Source of the DNA: Pseudisothecium myosuroides
Taxonomy: Eukaryota > Streptophyta > Bryopsida > Hypnales > Lembophyllaceae
NCBI GenBank assembly: GCA_951799445.1
Contig: OX637296.1
Location: 14,632,001-14,696,000, forward strand
DNA: 64,000 bases
Direction: 5' to 3'
Position 1 is the stretch's first letter. Each line of letters begins with the position of its first letter. Made by a program: the position numbers and the translations under genes. Under the pieces are notes generated by a model. It was not told the origin of the DNA and searched no databases. It worked only from the letters and a program-made list of their open reading frames with translations. This document shows positions 59,201 to 64,000 of this stretch, in pieces.

Positions 59201-61959
59201 GCGATGCCACCACAAACCACAAGAACTGGCCAGGCCCTTCCCAAATCTGCAATATACCTCTGCAACAATTCACCCCAAAAATACCGACACTCACATCAAA
59301 ATAATGTGATTTAATACTTAAAATACAACTTACATATCATAACAACTTGTAAAAAGTGCCAGCATAACATAAACACAAAATGGAGTTCATCTTTGGAAAG
59401 GTGGCAACCAACCAACCATTGAATATGGAGAGCATGGATATATCTTATATTCTGGTCATATTTTTAGTGTTTTTCTTAGACCTTTGATTGAGCATGATTG
59501 AACCAAATGCAACAATTGAGGTTAAGGTGAACCAACCTACTACCACTCTCATCGCAATTCCATCTTAGTGTACTTGTGGAGTAAATTTTCATAACAAAAG
59601 TGTACATTGTAGGTATATGAGGGCGGAAATGGAAATTGGGCGGTAATGAAGTCGTTTATCATGTGTCTAGCAACACAAAAATACAAGCTCATTATGGAAA
59701 TAACATCCCTTGCCACTCATCACACGGCTTGCTATGTTGTTTCTCAAAAACAAGGCTCAACTTTCACATAACCTAAGTCCATTAACCAATTCAAAACACC
59801 CTTTGGGAATCGGAACCCATGGAATTAGAACAATGAATTTGATTCTTACAATGCTTATGGTTAAAATTGATGAATTGCATTCATGACATGACAAAGTACT
59901 AAAAAGAAAAGAAAAGAAAAGACAATCGACCAATGAGGTAGTTCCGCACTACCATAGTCTGCTCTTGAAGCGACCATTTAAGCCTACCTAACTCATCATT
60001 GACAATAATAGAAATTTCAAGCAACATGTCACTCATTCCTAGATAGGGGTTGCATTTAGAACACAGGCGCTTTCATAGCAGCCTACCTACCCCAGCTGAT
60101 TGCAAAGCATTGAAAAAGATTGCTCACCTTGGCCACAGCACTCGGAGCGGAGAGGGCTTTGTGAATCACTTGCACGATCTCATTGCCCGAGTTCACAGAC
60201 ACACCTCCCGCGTTCTCCCAAACAGCCAGCGTCGCATTGGACGGCGACTCATCCAGTTGACAGCTCCAAAACGCTACATTCCCGCGAATCCCATAGTTAC
60301 ATACAAGATCATGACATTACCCCTAATTACCCCTAAAATGATACCAAAACATTTCAAGGGCAGAGACTCCCGAAGAAGCTTCAAACTTCATTACAGATAG
60401 ATATCCAGAGTGGAGGTGTTAACTGGATTCGGTGGAAACGTAGGGATGACTAAACCGAATGAATAACGTCGTGAATGTGTGCCTATTGTAACAACACTAT
60501 TCAACTGAGTTGATTGTTCCCGGAATATCACTGGCAGAAAATCCAATGAAGAGGTTTGCTAGGCTTGCTATTGACGACCTTGAAACTCAACATGAAATTG
60601 AAAAGAGTAAGAAAATAGCATAACTACAAGCTTGACAATTTGAGTCTTCTCAAAGACTTAGCCAACGACACCTCTGCATCCCAGATGAATAATGCTATAT
60701 CAACCCCAAATTTGAGAGTTTGAGGATATCAGCTCTAACAGCGAAAATACACAGCAACGACATCACTGTGGATTTGAACTCTTGAAATCGCTAGCTTAAG
60801 GACATTCATTCACAACCCCAAATTCGAGTTCAAAGATTTGAACTCTAACTGTTTAAACCACAGCAATGAGATCTCGTAAATTCAAACTCTTGAACGCGGA
60901 AGACTAATTCCTCCACATTCACATCCTTCTGATGAATCCGCAAGACTTCCTCTTCCTTCCCCGACATCCATTGCTCCTACCAAAACCGCCCAAATCCAAA
61001 CCCATTCCGAAACAACAAGAGAGACGCCTTCCGAAACATCAAGAGAGAAATTCACACTTACTGTTGGTGCTCTCAAACAGCACAGGATAACAAGGTCCCG
61101 TCAAATTATACGAACTCCTCTGCTGCTCCACCGACAGCATCTCAAAGTAATCGTACTTCCTTTTCGCCCACTCCTTCAAGCTCAACTTCACACTTCCCTC
61201 CGGGTAATCACACACCCACGTCAAGTTCCCATTGACACTCGGTTGCGGACAGTCATCGAGACAAATACTCCTCGCATCGCCAAGCGTAAACGGATCCGAC
61301 GCAAGGCCACTCTTGTAAACCTGGTTGGGATTCACCCAGTAACGAACATCATAGTCTTTTAAGTTCAAAGAGCCTTTCTTGTCGCCGCAAGTGTTGCCTT
61401 TGTAGTCCAAGCCGAAGACGAGACGACGGGGGTCGCCTTTGTTAAACCCGTAGCTGGATTCGATGAGGATGCCGATGCCGTAAGCGAGAAACAGAGCAAG
61501 GAAGACGATGTCACGGCATTTGCGGTTCTGTTTGATGCGGGGTTTCTCGGGGGGAGGGGTGGATGCAGGGCCGGACTCAGGGTCGGGGTAAGCGTATCCT
61601 GGGGAGGAGTAGATGGGAGGGGCGCTCGGGGAGTAAGCTGGAGGACCCACGTAGGGTTTGGGGCTGTTGTAGCTTGGTTGTGGGCTGCCGTAGTCGGAAG
61701 GGGGGTTGGGGACGTCGGTGCCGAAGAGAGGCGTGCCGCTCCCGCCGGAGATGATCGCGCCGTGTGGCCCTGCTGAGGATTTCTTGCCGCTCGGGGAGTA
61801 AGCTGGAGGACCCACGTAGGGTTTGGGGCTGTTGTAGCTTGGTTGTGGGCTGCCGTAGTCGGAAGGGGGGTTGGGGACGTCGGTGCCGAAGAGAGGCGTG
61901 CCGCTCCCGCCGGAGATGATCGCGCCGTGTGGCCCTGCTGAGGATTTCTTGCGGCTCAT
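53268..61959 (-). CDS. CTL1: Choline-transporter-like protein (CTL/SLC44 family)
   Basis: Nine exons, read leftward: 61959-61062, 60273-60128, 59259-59076, 58274-58219, 57097-56984, 56194-55838, 55076-54819, 54321-54094 and 53495-53268; 822 aa, phases consistent. SLC44/CTL proteins are ~10-TM choline transporters; Arabidopsis CTL1/CHER1 acts in endomembrane traffic and sieve-plate formation. It matches the plant protein throughout: NRKCRDIVFLALFLAYG (TM1), YGLDYKGN-like, RYWVNPNQVYKSGL, WVCDYPEGSVKLSL, GPCYPVLFES, FWSCQ, RYIADLGRAWPVLVVCGGIA, AGWIGKD, CNNSCAAYDL, YYWARGESA, YSLGSMALGSLL, GFCRAAAKATGLLINNVLRV, FLMLDTHTY, FFGVVEMAIDTILLSFCLDSEEN. A Pro-rich N-terminal extension (~1-145) contains a perfect 55-residue duplication. 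The Cys cluster CLLSICCCCVQCCLGC (exon 7) is unusual. The short exon 4 has a weak donor (AAA|GTGTTG). An upstream in-frame ATG at 62043 could add 28 residues. Confidence 0.9.
55212..55762 (-). repeat. 274-bp tandem duplication in a choline-transporter-like intron
   Basis: Copies start TTTTTGGCAACTTGATATTC at 55212 and 55486. Shared blocks include CGACAAGTTGGACCAACTAT, TTTGATCACAACA and AAGACCTCCATGAATTTAGG. The array lies between exons 6 and 7. Confidence 0.9.
58710..59031 (+). mobile_element. MITE family A, diverged copy in a choline-transporter-like intron
   Basis: Termini AAGGTAGGAGGTCC and GGACCTCCTACCAT. The interior retains CAACTTCAAAAATGCATAAC, ATATGAAACAACTTAGGTTA and TTTCAAGGAAAATTTACTG. 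It ends ~45 bp from the exon 3 donor (59076). Confidence 0.85.
61624..61953 (-). repeat. 165-bp perfect coding tandem duplication
   Basis: 61624-61788 and 61789-61953 are identical apart from about one base at the edge. They encode two copies of a 55-residue Gly/Pro/Ser/Tyr-rich block starting KKSSAGPHGAIISGG. The unit is a multiple of three, so the frame is kept. Confidence 0.95.
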
Positions 61960-62017
61960 CCTGAGCGCCGGAGTTGGTCGTTGTTGCGTAAATTCAGCGT
62001 AAGAATAGCGGAAGCTG

Positions 62018-62450
62018 ATTAGAGATTCTGGGAATGCATGCACATCGTCAGATTCGTTAGTGTGATGGTGATCCCTGTGTACAAAAACTACGAAATCGAC
62101 AGCCTAGCCTGAGAGTTTCGTGAGGACGTTGTTTAGAGTTTCCGGGAACATATACACATCGCCTGTGCGGAGTCAAATTCGTTCAATTGATTGTAATCTC
62201 TGCGTTAAAACCTAGGAAATCGACATCCCAGCCTGAAAATTCCGTGAGGAAGTTGTTTGGAGATTCCGGCAACACATATATATTGCCTGCGGGATCCAAT
62301 TCCGCCGTCTGAGTGTGATCCCTGTGTAAAAACCCTACGAAATAGATATCCCAGCCAGAGAATTCCGTGAGGGCACTGTTTAGAGATTGCGGGAACACAT
62401 CCACATCGCCTGCTAGGTCAAGTTCCTTCGTAAGATTGTAATCCCTCTGT
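62018..62450. repeat. ~120-bp degenerate tandem repeat (about 4 copies) upstream of the choline-transporter-like gene
   Basis: Blocks such as AGAGATTCTGGGAATGCATG, AGAGTTTCCGGGAACATATA, GGAGATTCCGGCAACACATA and AGAGATTGCGGGAACACATC recur every ~118-125 bp. Each is followed by CCTGTGT/CTGTT-AAAACC-type sequence. The first copy overlaps the predicted leader of the gene. Confidence 0.8.
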
Positions 62451-62877
62451 TAAACCCCATAAAATCTCCTGTGATTCGCACTACCCCCGCCCCTGGAACC
62501 ATGAATTTACCCAAATGTGAGGTCAAGGGGATGAGTGTGAGGTTGAAAGGGAAGCACGGATCTAAACCCACGGGGATGCAAGTAACCGCTAAGCGCATCG
62601 GGTCAAACGCTTCGCCGTGTGAATATCGAAACCTCAGGACATGAATGCTTTGCGCGCCAGCTTTCCTTGAATTCGAGCAACTTGTTTAGAGTTTAGCACA
62701 ACCCGAATCTAACAATCTATAAATTGATCAGTCTCCGATCAAATAATCTCTTGTTCGAATTCGTTCTAAATTAAAGGATCACTTGCTCCTCACGAGAATC
62801 GCAACAAGCGCCCACAAGACCCCGGAAGCTCATTCGGCGTGAATGGACCCAACTCACCTGGAAATCAACGCCACCGC

Positions 62878-63640
62878 TCTCACAAACCACGCAATTCCAA
62901 TCCTCTATCGCACACCCACATACGCCCCGGCGTCCGAATTCTCGCCCTAGAACTCGCACCTACACAGTCTCCAATTCACAATTCCAGGCAGCCTCCGAAC
63001 ACGGCATGCATGCGTGCAAACCCAGAAACAGCGCAACATGGAAGATGAGGTGCAACGTTCGCCGTGAAAGTTGACCAGGAAGGTCTCACAAACCCCGCAA
63101 TCCCAATCCACTATCGCACATCCACGTACGCCCTGGCAATCTGGCGTCCGAATTCTCGCTCTAGAGCTCGCACCTGTAGAGTCTCCAATTCACAATTCCA
63201 GGCAGCCCCCGAACACGGAATGCGTGCTACCCCAGCAATAGCGTAACATGGAAGATGAGGAGCAACAATCGCCGTGAATGTACCCACCACACCTGAAAGT
63301 ATACCAGGAAGTTCTCAGAAACCCCGCAATTCCGATCCTCTGGATCTCAACTACATCGTCTCAGAATCGCAATTCAACGCCGAATTGACAGCACCCGAAC
63401 ACGACTTGCGTGGCAAACCCAGAAACAGCGTAACATGGAAGATGAGGTGCAAAATTCGCCGTGAATGTACCCACCACACCTGAAAGAAGACCAGGAAGCT
63501 CTCACTCAGAAACCTCGCAATTCCAATCCTCTGGACTCCAATTACATCGTCTCAAAATCGCAATTCACCGCCGAATTGACAGCACCCGAACACGGAATTC
63601 ATGCGTGCTACCCCAGCAATGGAAGAGGAGGGGAAACAAG
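62878..63640. repeat. ~190-230-bp degenerate tandem repeat (4 copies)
   Basis: Units start TCTCAC/TCTCAG near 62878, 63084, 63313 and 63500. They share CCGCAATTCCAATCCTCT, CACCCGAACACG, CAACATGGAAGATGAGG and GCCGTGAA.GT. Open frames in this area are by-products of the repeat; no protein family recognised. Confidence 0.8.
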
Positions 63641-64000
63641 TCCAATGTAACTTAGCGTTACTACGACCGAGTTTTGGGAGCGGCTGGTGCACCCGAAGTG
63701 CATTGGAAAGACTAGTTCCGCCTTGCATTGGAGAGGAAAGGAGTCAGAAAGCCAAAGGGCGGGGCGACTGATTGACTGCGAGGGCGAGCGTGGATGATGG
63801 AAACCGCGTTTGGTGTCTCGAGAGCCAGCCAGGGTGGTTGCGTGATGGGTTCCACTTCGCCCGTCAAAGCGACGGAAGCTTTGGGGACTTGAGAGCTGCG
63901 GCTTCGCCGAAACCTCCGCAGCGCTATTACCGATGCCTGAGCAGGCAGTTTGTTTGTTTCATTTAGTTTGGGAGTGCAGTGAAAGCGATCTTCACTGGAA
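63641..64000. other. Right-edge sequence, no call
   Basis: GC-richer, with a short direct repeat (TGCATTGGAAAG / TTGCATTGGAGAG at 63699-63734). It may be the promoter or leader of a gene to the right. Nothing identifiable. Confidence 0.4.

Noticed and set aside
62878..63640. CRISPR-like or satellite array
   Set aside because: Units are long, unequal and diverged, and the context is a plant nuclear genome. These are ordinary degenerate tandem repeats.

Overview
This is eukaryotic nuclear DNA from a land plant, most likely an early-diverging lineage such as a moss. The species cannot be fixed from the window. The evidence is a set of intron-rich genes of plant families: LONGIFOLIA/TRM, early-nodulin-like phytocyanin, plant UBX protein, PAO/TIC55-type Rieske oxygenase, and a plant-type choline-transporter-like protein. 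There is also a U6 snRNA gene with a plant-style upstream element. Exons are GC-richer than the AT-rich introns and intergenic DNA, which carry short non-autonomous transposons and local tandem duplications.

Layout, left to right. 237-1220 (-): the first two exons of a HEATR5/SWEETIE-like protein running off the left edge. 1730-4190 (+): gamma-secretase subunit PEN-2. These two genes share a ~510 bp divergent promoter, with a 64-bp tandem repeat in the PEN-2 leader. 6702-11002 (+): LONGIFOLIA/TRM-type microtubule protein. 11.0-14.9 kb: AT-rich spacer with a fold-back element. 14942-15906 (+): early-nodulin-like phytocyanin, convergent with 17204-19492 (-), a regucalcin/SMP-30 lactonase. 19.5-30.1 kb: gene-poor, with MITEs, an interstitial telomere-like tract and a decayed RABF1/ARA6-like Rab fragment. 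30172-30273 (-): U6 snRNA. 30623-31722 (+): SNAPIN with an unusual repetitive N-terminus. 34945-37588 (+): PUX-type UBA-SEP-UBX cofactor of Cdc48/p97. 37.6-42.2 kb: repeats including a 922-bp TIR element. 42210-49151 (+): chloroplast Rieske oxygenase. 49.2-53.3 kb: repeat-rich spacer. 53268-61959 (-): choline-transporter-like protein. 62-63.7 kb: two arrays of degenerate tandem repeats.

The genes do not form a pathway; this is an ordinary plant gene neighbourhood. Exon models were built by hand from splice consensus, reading phase and remembered family sequences. Seven of the eight protein genes close with consistent phase. The exception is one junction (intron 5) of the Rieske oxygenase. No previously undescribed multi-gene system was found. 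The most distinctive signal is the density of local tandem duplications of 36-275 bp, several of which have copied splice sites, a stop-codon region, leader sequence or in-frame coding sequence.
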